In this document: one piece after another, positions 53,001 to 59,678 of the stretch | How positions within the stretch are numbered: the first letter of the stretch is position 1 | Layout of the letters: each line of letters starts with the position of its first letter | NCBI GenBank assembly: GCA_040954595.2 | Contig: CM082584.2 | Span: 11,284,001-11,348,000, forward strand | Direction: 5' to 3' | DNA from: Balanoglossus misakiensis | Lineage: Eukaryota > Hemichordata | Length of the DNA stretch: 64,000 nucleotides | Notes under the pieces: generated by a model | The model's input: the letters and a program-made list of their open reading frames with translations, nothing else | Databases searched by the model: none | Told to the model about the DNA's origin: nothing | Translations under genes and position numbers: made by a program

Positions 53001-54123
53001 CAGTAAGATTGCAGCCGGAGAACAAGAGATGGTTCCTGAAGACCAGTGCATGACGCACAAGCCAGCGTCTAGAGAGACCTGTGGAGTTGAGCCGTGTCCG
53101 CCAATATGGGTAGCCGAACCCTGGGGGGAGGTAAGTTTTGGGCTGTGAAGCTCGAGATTTCTACCAGTATATATGGGTTAGAAGTTCGGTGTTGTTGGTG
53201 GTGGAGTTTACACAAGACAAATGCCTAACATTATCTGCCATTAGAAAGGGTTTTCTCCAATGCTTTTATGTTAAGCAAAGTTTGCTGTTGTCTTTGTCGG
53301 ACTGAATATCCTGATGGAGACGGAGACATCGATTTGATGAAACAAAAATCGTACTTTTGTCTTATTTTAGTGTACTCCAAATTGTGGACCTGGTCAGAAG
53401 ACACGTATTGTGTCATGCATGAGTAGCGACATGAAGTCCCGGCTTCATCCACGTAGCTGTGCTGGCACCCGGCAACCACCCAGTCAGATATCATGTAACA
53501 ACGGGGCCTGTCCGCCACCATCTTGGACATTTGGCGAGTGGGGAGAGGTGAGTCCAATTGCCTTTCACTTTAATCGTTCTATACTTTACCACTCTGTTCA
53601 ACTGACTTTAATACAGGAAGGATATTGTCCTATTTCACGTAAGGCTTATATTTAACACCAGACTCAAACAGTAAAAGTTTTTTTTGCACTCTTTTATCGA
53701 CACTCAGTGTTCAGCTGATTGTGGCAAGGGCCAGCAGACTCGGACTGTTTCCTGTCAAGCTTACACTGGCCTGCCTTCCCAAGAGTGCGATGACTCTCTG
53801 AGACCTCCCAGTATACAGGAGTGCGATTCACCGTGTGTCACAGAAGACAAAACTGAAGGTGAGTAGAATATCTAATGATGATTCTATCTAAGTTTGACAA
53901 CCTCAGTCGTGTTTTTTGCTCTTAATAGTTGTTGATATGAAAGCGAGATAAACGGGACTGATCGGTAACTTCTTGGTTGTTTTTTTATCGAATTTCAGTG
54001 TGCGAAGATGTCAGTCAGGTGTCATACTGCCCTCTGGTGTTGAAGTTTAAATTCTGCAATCGCGCCTACTTCTATCAGATGTGCTGTAAGTCGTGTTCAC
54101 AAGTGGAAAAAGCCGGCCGGTGA
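22936..54123 (+). CDS. ADAMTS6/ADAMTS10: ADAMTS6/ADAMTS10-type secreted metalloprotease, complete, 22 coding exons
   Basis: Gene-level entry. The joined exons give 3366 nt and 1121 residues; human ADAMTS6 and ADAMTS10 are 1117 and 1103. Order: signal peptide 1-23; propeptide to 243, ending in five Arg (furin-type site); metalloprotease from about 249 with HEMGHNFGMVHD at 402-413 (zinc ligands His402, His406, His412; catalytic Glu403) and Met-turn Met430; disintegrin-like; thrombospondin repeat 1 from about 559; Cys-rich; spacer; repeats 2-5 (about 844, 904, 965, 1024); PLAC domain 1082-1118. The block [16 protein letters not shown] and the five-repeat-plus-PLAC layout place it with ADAMTS6/10 rather than other ADAMTS groups. 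In vertebrates these enzymes act in the extracellular matrix on fibrillin microfibrils. Activity here is inferred from the intact active site. Start: the ATG at 22936 directly precedes a hydrophobic signal sequence; an in-frame ATG at 22873 would add 21 residues. It is probably one gene standing for both vertebrate paralogues. Confidence 0.96.
23532..23890 (+). CDS. ADAMTS6/ADAMTS10: ADAMTS coding exon 2 (propeptide)
   Basis: Residues 35-154. The acceptor is tatacag and the donor gtaagt. It holds the propeptide block [10 protein letters not shown] with CHYIGHI, and CRGL at the end, matching ADAMTS6/10 prodomains. It ends in phase 0. Confidence 0.93.
25532..25635 (+). repeat. 38-bp tandem repeat, about 2.7 copies
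   Basis: Copies begin at 25532, 25570 and 25608, each with atgcagatta or atgcagataa, then tct, then gatgc, and ending in tttaatat. The third copy is cut short. It lies in ADAMTS intron 2. Confidence 0.8.
26531..26572 (+). repeat. MITE-like element, left half
   Basis: Reads aacactttcacccccagtcc, then agaggtccaactttc, matching the left half of the copy at 61217. The right half is absent. Confidence 0.55.
27359..27527 (+). CDS. ADAMTS6/ADAMTS10: ADAMTS coding exon 3 (propeptide)
   Basis: It starts [16 protein letters not shown], the family's HG...EEY-IEPL block, and continues with [12 protein letters not shown] and a Cys near the end (SCGVD) that may act as the cysteine switch. Donor gtgagt, phase 1. 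Confidence 0.93.
28631..28691 (+). repeat. MITE-like element, diverged copy
   Basis: It contains cccattgtttcc and ends ggggtgaaaggggttaa. The ends fit the family but the middle is poorly matched. Confidence 0.4.
35793..35868 (+). repeat. MITE-like element, one end missing
   Basis: Contains ggttcagtccaaaccc, attgctttctatggtaaggt, tggacttctatagaggg and the terminal gggggtgaaagggttaa. It is oriented opposite to the copies at 7879 and 61217. Confidence 0.7.
37920..40526. other. Intron 3 segment before exon 4, nothing recognised
   Basis: Unique AT-rich sequence. The pyrimidine tract ttctcttttcttttctttcg directly precedes the exon 4 acceptor. No other feature is supported. Confidence 0.4.
40527..40738 (+). 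CDS. ADAMTS6/ADAMTS10: ADAMTS coding exon 4 (furin site, start of protease domain)
   Basis: Residues 211-281. The five-Arg run at 239-243 is the convertase site. The protease then starts at [18 protein letters not shown] and reaches TLTVMNI. It stands alone between a 13 kb and a 5.1 kb intron. Donor gtaagt, phase 0. Confidence 0.94.
40807..40913. repeat. Large foldback (inverted repeat) 70 bp after ADAMTS exon 4
   Basis: Arms 40815-40848 and 40851-40884 are complementary over 34 bases with one mismatch and one G-T pair, around a two-base loop. An outer pair, cacattgg (40807) and ccaatgtg (40906), extends it. A partial third copy of the arm (ggacacattacgcaggtc) lies at 40990. Confidence 0.85.
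42530..42553. repeat. Short perfect inverted repeat
   Basis: ggattcaagt and acttgaatcc flank a four-base loop, inside a larger region of attcaa/ttgaat repetition. In ADAMTS intron 4. Confidence 0.7.
45867..45950 (+). CDS. ADAMTS6/ADAMTS10: ADAMTS coding exon 5
   Basis: Twenty-eight codons, phase 0 at both ends: [18 protein letters not shown] then [10 protein letters not shown]. Acceptor ggtcag, donor gtaatt. Confidence 0.92.
46081..46223 (+). CDS. ADAMTS6/ADAMTS10: ADAMTS coding exon 6
   Basis: [20 protein letters not shown], then [20 protein letters not shown] and DNAVLIT. The HHAD.SLDSFC block is typical of ADAMTS6/10. Donor gtgagc; it ends two bases into an Arg codon. Confidence 0.94.
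47509..47552 (+). CDS. ADAMTS6/ADAMTS10: ADAMTS coding exon 7 (44-nt mini-exon)
   Basis: The smallest exon of the gene, reading [16 protein letters not shown] across both junctions. Acceptor tcttgcag, donor gtaagc. Frame and family match agree on both sides. Confidence 0.92.
47577..47641 (-). repeat. MITE-like element, one end missing
   Basis: Begins taaccctttcgctaccatga, then ggttcaaacccattg and ctaaagttggacc. It is the reverse complement of the right two thirds of the copy at 7879. It lies in ADAMTS intron 7, 25 bases after the mini-exon's donor. Confidence 0.65.
47707..47812 (+). CDS. ADAMTS6/ADAMTS10: ADAMTS coding exon 8 (first half of zinc site)
   Basis: Residues 372-406, ending FTIAHEMGH with two bases of Asn407. 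It holds the first two zinc ligands and the catalytic Glu; the third ligand is in the next exon. Acceptor ctcgtag, donor gtgagt. Confidence 0.95.
47872..47883 (+). repeat. G12 run in ADAMTS intron 8
   Basis: A 12-base guanine run directly follows gtgggggt, so the stretch could form a G-quadruplex. Other G-runs are at 15472-15485, 16293-16302 and 43241-43251. Confidence 0.6.
49265..49411 (+). CDS. ADAMTS6/ADAMTS10: ADAMTS coding exon 9 (second half of zinc site, Met-turn)
   Basis: It opens with NFGMVHD, completing HExxHxxGxxHD, and holds the Met-turn in KIMAAQM, then [15 protein letters not shown]. Acceptor cttcacag, donor gtaagt. Confidence 0.95.
49681..49825 (+). CDS. ADAMTS6/ADAMTS10: ADAMTS coding exon 10 (disintegrin-like)
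   Basis: [19 protein letters not shown] then [16 protein letters not shown] and SRQCKHA. Acceptor tgtttcag, donor gtaagt, phase 0 at the end. Confidence 0.93.
50017..50124 (+). CDS. ADAMTS6/ADAMTS10: ADAMTS coding exon 11 (disintegrin-like)
   Basis: Thirty-six codons: [19 protein letters not shown] then [17 protein letters not shown]. Acceptor cctacag, donor gtgagt, phase 0 at both ends. Confidence 0.93.
50464..50609 (+). CDS. ADAMTS6/ADAMTS10: ADAMTS coding exon 12 (thrombospondin repeat 1)
   Basis: [11 protein letters not shown] leads into the central repeat [26 protein letters not shown] is a C-mannosylation pattern and CSRTCGG an O-fucosylation pattern known from TSR domains. Donor gtaagc. 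Confidence 0.95.
50739..50802 (+). CDS. ADAMTS6/ADAMTS10: ADAMTS coding exon 13
   Basis: Sixty-four bases reading [19 protein letters not shown] then ID, the end of repeat 1. Acceptor catgtag, donor gtaagt. Confidence 0.92.
50971..51207 (+). CDS. ADAMTS6/ADAMTS10: ADAMTS coding exon 14 (Cys-rich domain)
   Basis: Residues 611-689, including [19 protein letters not shown], then [15 protein letters not shown] and [11 protein letters not shown]. Acceptor gttccag, donor gtgagt, phase 0 at both ends. Confidence 0.95.
51427..51631 (+). CDS. ADAMTS6/ADAMTS10: ADAMTS coding exon 15 (Cys-rich end, spacer start)
   Basis: [20 protein letters not shown] followed by DGDGSTC closes the Cys-rich domain. 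[19 protein letters not shown] opens the spacer. Donor gtgagt, phase 1. Confidence 0.95.
51836..51999 (+). CDS. ADAMTS6/ADAMTS10: ADAMTS coding exon 16 (spacer)
   Basis: [19 protein letters not shown] then [13 protein letters not shown] and LIVM. The YYING..IDWP..FD.AG.. block is the ADAMTS6/10 spacer. Donor gtgagt, phase 0. Confidence 0.94.
52173..52311 (+). CDS. ADAMTS6/ADAMTS10: ADAMTS coding exon 17 (spacer end, start of repeat 2)
   Basis: [19 protein letters not shown] then [13 protein letters not shown], followed by [13 protein letters not shown]. The donor is gtaggg, weaker than the others; the frame continues correctly into the next exon. Confidence 0.93.
52537..52669 (+). CDS. ADAMTS6/ADAMTS10: ADAMTS coding exon 18 (thrombospondin repeat 2)
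   Basis: Reads [15 protein letters not shown], then [19 protein letters not shown] and PP. This frame is too short to stand out alone and was found by joining exon 17 to the acceptor gcctgtag. Repeat cysteines are in register. Donor gtaagt. Confidence 0.88.
52887..52918 (+). repeat. CCCCCT minisatellite forming the polypyrimidine tract of ADAMTS exon 19
   Basis: Repeats of ccccct run to within 8 bases of the tctag acceptor. It serves as an extreme pyrimidine tract and may vary in length between individuals. Confidence 0.75.
52926..53130 (+). CDS. ADAMTS6/ADAMTS10: ADAMTS coding exon 19 (repeat 3, start of repeat 4)
   Basis: [20 protein letters not shown] with an O-fucosylation pattern, then [10 protein letters not shown], then WVAEPWGE opening repeat 4. 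Its acceptor follows a cytosine-rich minisatellite. Donor gtaagt, phase 0. Confidence 0.95.
53371..53547 (+). CDS. ADAMTS6/ADAMTS10: ADAMTS coding exon 20 (repeat 4, start of repeat 5)
   Basis: [16 protein letters not shown], then [19 protein letters not shown]. Acceptor tattttag, donor gtgagt, phase 0 at both ends. Confidence 0.95.
53708..53858 (+). CDS. ADAMTS6/ADAMTS10: ADAMTS coding exon 21 (repeat 5)
   Basis: [19 protein letters not shown], then [12 protein letters not shown] and a short acidic linker. Acceptor acactcag, donor gtgagt, phase 1. Confidence 0.94.
53999..54123 (+). CDS. ADAMTS6/ADAMTS10: ADAMTS coding exon 22 (PLAC domain, stop)
   Basis: [19 protein letters not shown], then [19 protein letters not shown] and the TGA stop at 54121. 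Six cysteines in PLAC spacing. This is the block that best identifies the ADAMTS6/10 branch. Confidence 0.96.
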
Positions 54124-56757
54124 AAAATGGACGGAGATGCCAGTTTTATCCGAGCTACAGTTCTGATTATTCAAATATTTTTGTTTTACAAAAGTTGCAG
54201 CTGCATATTATTTATATAAGCAACTCTCCTCGAATAACCTGTGACATTGAGAACTGACTGTGTATTGATGTAACTCACACCAGTCAGTCAGACGCATTCA
54301 GTGGCTCTCATGGACGATGAAACTGGACTTCACAATCTGGTGTTTTATTTGCCATTCAAGGAAAAGGAGAAAACAACCAAGGACGTGACAAAAGGATTTA
54401 TTGTGGCTGAAGTCTACTTCAGCAATCCAGACTAATATACAGGTTATTACTGACACTTCAGCTGAAGAGTAACATCCACAGAAACTGAGAAAAAATGCGC
54501 TATGAGAGATAATATTCCACACACAATCCTGACTTGCCAGTCACAACTGTGCTGATTGGAAGCACTGGAACATCCTATTGGTCACAAACCAATAGGAACA
54601 CAGAATATAGTGGAACACAATGAATATGCATGAGTGGTTTATCCAAGTGACTTACAACTCACTTATACACCCTGGTCTATTTTGTGGTTATTTCTTCTCG
54701 TCAGCAGGGCTTTCACGCAATCTGTTCTACTGACCGGCATATAGACTCCCAAATCAGTCACAGGCACAGAAAAATGTACACTGACTGTATATATGAATGT
54801 AAACCAGTTTTTCTGTGCTGTTTAAAAGAAAGAGAGAAAGATGCTGGCCGTTGGGAAATATTTAATGCATTAAAAGGATGCAGAAAGCGATCTCTGGTCC
54901 AATTTATCTGTACCCGTGTCGTATGTGGTACTGGGTTAGTATCGCTGTACAAAATTTATGTAAATGACGTACATGTAGCGCGCACTCTGGTTGTACAACT
55001 GTTCATGTAAGAATGACAGTGAAGTCCAATTCCTACCCCATAACTTCTAATTTACATATGAATATTTATGTTTACAAGGAACATGTGTGTAAAAGTGTTC
55101 TCGTGATCATGTGGTGGCGCTCTTGTTTATGGTGTGGCCACTGATGGTATTTGTGGCTGGGTTTAGACGTGTCCCTTTAATCATAAGGAGAAGATACCAC
55201 TAGTAGTTTAGAGAAATGTAAAAATCCAGTCACACACCCCCTACACCTTTATAGTTTGGTCCAGTCCCGACTTCTACACAGAAAAACAGGGGATGACAGG
55301 ATCAATAGTGTATTATGTAAATTATTATTTCCAGATAGGACCCTAAACAAACAAAAATAATATACTGTTCCATATTTGATGCAAGGTCTGTGATGTACTT
55401 CCGACCGAAATATATTTTCAAATGTTAATCTTGGCCCAAAATGAAACTCAGCAGTAGTATTAAAGTGACAATTAATCAAGGTGATATTTATATTTTACAG
55501 GGGGCATTAAAATTATTTTTTTAAAAAGAGCAGAGGAAAAGAAAGGTATTCACATTACATTATTCACACTGCCTATAAGAATTTCAGAAGAAGAAAAAAT
55601 TCTCGAAAGTATATATTTTTTTGAAAATTCTAATGCTTGAATACTACCTCCATATATGACATCAGTATTTCATTTTAGTCAAGGTAGATTTTGTTTCATG
55701 GCCATTCATCCCGTCAATCAGAAGATTTAAAGAATATTTATTGATTTTGGAAAAAAAGGAACAAAGTATTACATTAATACTAACTTTGGTATGAACTTGT
55801 GTAGTGTCGTAAAATTAGAAGAAAAAAAGGTACTGCTCAAAGCATGTTATATATTGCAGGCTTGTCCGCGTTTTACAAGGGCTCGTTCGTTTGTGACCAT
55901 TATTATGTCAGCACTGAGTTGAGTGAAAGCTACCGTACGCTAGTAATCTGTGCTCTTGTAATGTAGACAGTTGTATTTAAAATAAAAAAATTGTTTTAAA
56001 AATTAAAATTTAAAACACAAGGGTTAAATACAAAAATTGTGTTCTCAAGTCTTATATGAAGTGGACGGCGATACACTGAAATATGGAATCAAATTATGGA
56101 TGTATATAAAACAAATTAGGCAAGGACCTGAAATAAATTGCCAGCATGTCACGTGGTGTAATTGTTCTTCACCTGATTTCCAGGCATTTCTATTTGTATG
56201 CAATCATCAACGATGACAATTCCTTTCCTCTAATGTATAGTGTGTATCCCATTTGTGTATGAAGGTTACCGTTCGCTTATTCTGTACTTTGAGAAATCTG
56301 AAGTATATCGGTGCTAAAAAATGTGTCCCTGGATGAAAAAAGAAAACTTGCTTGTGCCGTTAATATTATTATGTACCGGGTAGTTTATGTCTCCCGAGAT
56401 ACTGGGGACGGAAACCCATGCAGATTTTCTTTAATTCTCTTCCACAGATGTGGATGTTTTTCATCGTCGTGGCCGTTGCCATGACAATTTGAAGCTACAA
56501 GTTCCATAAATGTGTGTAGAACAATAGTGTTGCTTGTTCTGCACCTGTATTATACATTGCCAAGAAAGTAGAGAGAGAGAAAAAAAACACTCTCTACACA
56601 AATATAATATGGTCCTGAAGTAAAGTTTGTATTATATGTAAAATTTTTAAAAAGTATATATATCAAATTGGCATGGTTACGTAATTTTATGCATTCAGAT
56701 AAATGTATGGAGTTGGCTGTCAAATTCTGTGACAAATAAAAATATAAATACCGTGAA
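54124..56757 (+). other. ADAMTS 3' UTR (predicted, about 2.6 kb)
   Basis: From the stop codon to the best poly(A) signal. AT-rich, with no open frame of note. Earlier AATAAA hexamers at 55981 and 56132 could give shorter transcripts. The 3' limit is inferred from signals only. Confidence 0.5.
56735..56740 (+). terminator. Poly(A) signal of ADAMTS (best candidate)
   Basis: AATAAA is followed 18-36 bases later by a GT-rich element (ttgtttgtgtgtttgtcg), the arrangement expected of a strong cleavage site near 56755. Confidence 0.55.
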
Positions 56758-56791
56758 TTGTTTGTGTGTTTGTCGATATGTAATATGTAAA

Positions 56792-56893
56792 GGATAATGT
56801 ATGTGTGGAGTGCAATCATTCAGATATTGATGACAGAAAGACCTCAGAGTGGAGTTCAATATCTGAATGATCGCAGAACAGGAATACATTATC
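56792..56893. repeat. Inverted repeat with ~39-base arms just past the ADAMTS poly(A) site
   Basis: Left arm 56792-56830 and right arm 56856-56893 share ggataatgtat at the outer ends and atcattcagatattga at the inner ends. The middle of the arms is mismatched. The loop is about 25 bases. Confidence 0.85.
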
Positions 56894-59387
56894 CAGCTTA
56901 CAACATCTGTGATCATAGTATGCTAAGCAACTTCTCAATTACATCAACCAATCACAAGCCTCACAAAGCGCACCTGGTGAATGACACATTTCGATTGGAT
57001 GATTTTCGGCCAGTTCATTTGCCAGATGGTCAGTGAGGTGCCGATTCCATCATTCGAAACTCAGTCTTTGACGTACAAACATCATGGCAGAAATTTGTGA
57101 CATCAACGACCTGTTCATTACCTGGAACAATTTCCGACAACCATGTGAAAGTGAAGGTCATGACTGTGATGATATGGACTGGATTTTCCAAGAGTGGTAG
57201 CCTCATTGAAGGTAATGTACACAAACCATCAGTCATAATAAGTGACTTGACGAAAATTTGAGTGCCTTTACTCCTGGCTTGCAGCCCCCATTGCCCATAT
57301 CATCTAATATTGTAAGTAGCAGTTTTCTGTCATTTTTCCTCAAAACATGTAAATGGTTATTCTATTGATTAGGAATTTTCAATTGTACGTCAGCAAGGTC
57401 CTTCAAGGATGTTCTGGTACGTCAAAAAAGGGGGAACTTTCAGGCGAAATTGTGTGCAAGGTAGAAATGAAACCCAAACCAAAGGTTTGACTTTTCGGTG
57501 GAAATGTGATCATGAGACAGAATTTCTATTTATGTCTTTGAAATTTTCCCCCAAACGGTTTGTGTCACCAATGTATATGACCAATATGTGTGAATGCACT
57601 AAACTGTTCAGAAATGATAACTTCACAAGGTAGTACTAGTAGTCCTAGGTATATTTATTTAATGAAACAACCCTAATAATACAATATTGGTATACAGTCC
57701 AGGGAACGGAACACTAACAAAAAAATTGACAATACTATATTCACAAGCAGAATTCAAAACCAATCCCTGGATTGGCTGACAAACACAATGCTCTTATTCG
57801 GCAATCCAATCAAAAACTTGCTCAGGTCTTGCTCAAAACAAACAACTGACAAAGGTATTAGCCAATGGCACAAAGATGAAAATGGGTGCAAAACATCAGC
57901 CAACAGCAATGTCGGTAACATACAAAATTCAGAAAAAAATAACTTGCACATTGTTGCAAATATGTGTCGCAATTTTGTTGTCAAGTACTCTTGTATTGAA
58001 ATCCATAAAATTAATCTTATGGTTAAACACAAACTAGTTCAACATGAGAGTCACTTCTTATCTGCTATGCTTCTGCTTGGCTCAACTAGTGAAGATCAGA
58101 CCCGCTTGGGTCTGTTACTATCCAGCACAGATGCCGGATATTCTAACATGTGATACCTGCATCAATTGCAATGTAAATCAGGATATTATTGCTTTCGTTA
58201 ATCAAATTAATTACAGCAACCATACATTTGATATTCAAAGTTACGCCAATACTCACTGAAGTCACATAATAAAGTTTTTTTTTATTTCAACTACGGTAAA
58301 TATACACCTTGGTTTCCAAGAACTGTTTTGTGCGCAACTATTCACTGGCCAACAACATTCAGAAAATTCATAACAAAAACAAATCAACGATCAAATAAAA
58401 ACTGCATAAAATTAAACCTGTTATTATTTGGAAAGTCAAGCAATGCAACGATTACTGATCAAACTCTGGAGGTCAGAGGTCATTTGGCCTTATCAAAAAC
58501 AGAAATTAATATTCATGATTCGTAATCGTAATGGTTTAGGACTAAAATCTCAGTAGCTGCACTCAATCGAGTAGAGCATAAACAAGAGAGCACCCCCACA
58601 AGCAACAAAACTTGTACCTCCTGACCCTACCTTTTAAAACTTGAAAACACTCCCACCCACATCCACAGCCGTGCAAATTATTATTATGATAATGAAACAT
58701 TCCATTATATTTTTATGTAAATTACCAAAAAGCCAGACATATATTACTATCTTAAATACAACCTACATGCTAATATTTAATACAATTCTATACTTTGAAC
58801 ACGTCTATTACTTTTAAAAAAAAAACTCCACAGAAAGTTGAACATTATCTAAATAGTTATTGTTTATTATGAAGCTTTACTCTGAACTTTATACAAATAA
58901 ATTACAGCAAAGAAGGGGAGGCAAATTATTTCAAGGTTTTTTATCCAATAGGAATTGATGTTACAGTATTAAAAAACTACATGGATTTCTTATACTGGCC
59001 AATTACAATCAATATATCACATAGGTGATAGTAATGATTTTTGTACTCTTTGGGGAAATCATCCATTTGCATGACCCCTGCGTGACCTATTTTTGTTGGC
59101 ATGACGACCCTGCATGACCTTTACGTACATCCTGGCATTTACGCTAACATTGCTCACACACCACTGCAAGGAAACTGAGTACCAATGAAAGACATTTTGT
59201 TTTTCGAAATTCACAAGATGTGCCTGAAATGTAACTGCATACATAGCTGTTTAATTCGCCTTTGCCATGCTTTACGATTGCAACATATCCTTGCAAATAA
59301 ATATGACTGAACCTCTGCGCCGAGAAGCTTGAAGCAAAAATGGCGCATTTCAAAGTCACATGAAACATTATTGGTGATATATCATGA
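56894..59387. other. Spacer between convergent ADAMTS and AGL genes
   Basis: No recognised gene. The right part probably includes the AGL 3' UTR. Two small open frames (57084-57200 and 58044-58259) are noted as findings but not called as genes. Confidence 0.5.
58863..58868 (-). terminator. Candidate AGL poly(A) signal
   Basis: The minus strand reads AATAAA 520 bases past the AGL stop. A variant ATTAAA lies closer, at 59255-59250. I cannot decide which is used. Confidence 0.3.
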
Positions 59388-59678
59388 TCAAGCATTCTCA
59401 TCCTTTTCGTCAACTAACTGGTCCAGGTCGTACAATGCATCCATTATACAAGACAAGGACCACGCTTGTGTCGGACAGCTATCCCGGCAATCGCTGCCGT
59501 TGCTGTTGGTCAGTTCCGGCAGGCTGCGCCAGGGAGATCTGTCCATTTCCAAGTGGTGACGCGACAATGTGTGCTGGATGAAGCGAATGGTGTCCGGCAG
59601 CAGATCCGGACGGTCTGTCTGCACGCTGGCAAAGTGCAGCTTGGCACGCAGGAAGAAGCCCATGAGCCAAACCCATTC
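59388..59678 (-). CDS. AGL: AGL last coding exon
   Basis: [18 protein letters not shown], then [15 protein letters not shown] and TQAWS, then [15 protein letters not shown] and stop. The Glu of PELTN is the likely catalytic base. The acidic tail after LYDL is longer than in vertebrates. Acceptor ccatttcag. Confidence 0.96.
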   Translation of the reverse strand, partial: EWVWLMGFFLRAKLHFASVQTDRPDLLPDTIRFIQHTLSRHHLEMDRSPWRSLPELTNSNGSDCRDSCPTQAWSLSCIMDALYDLDQLVDEKDENA

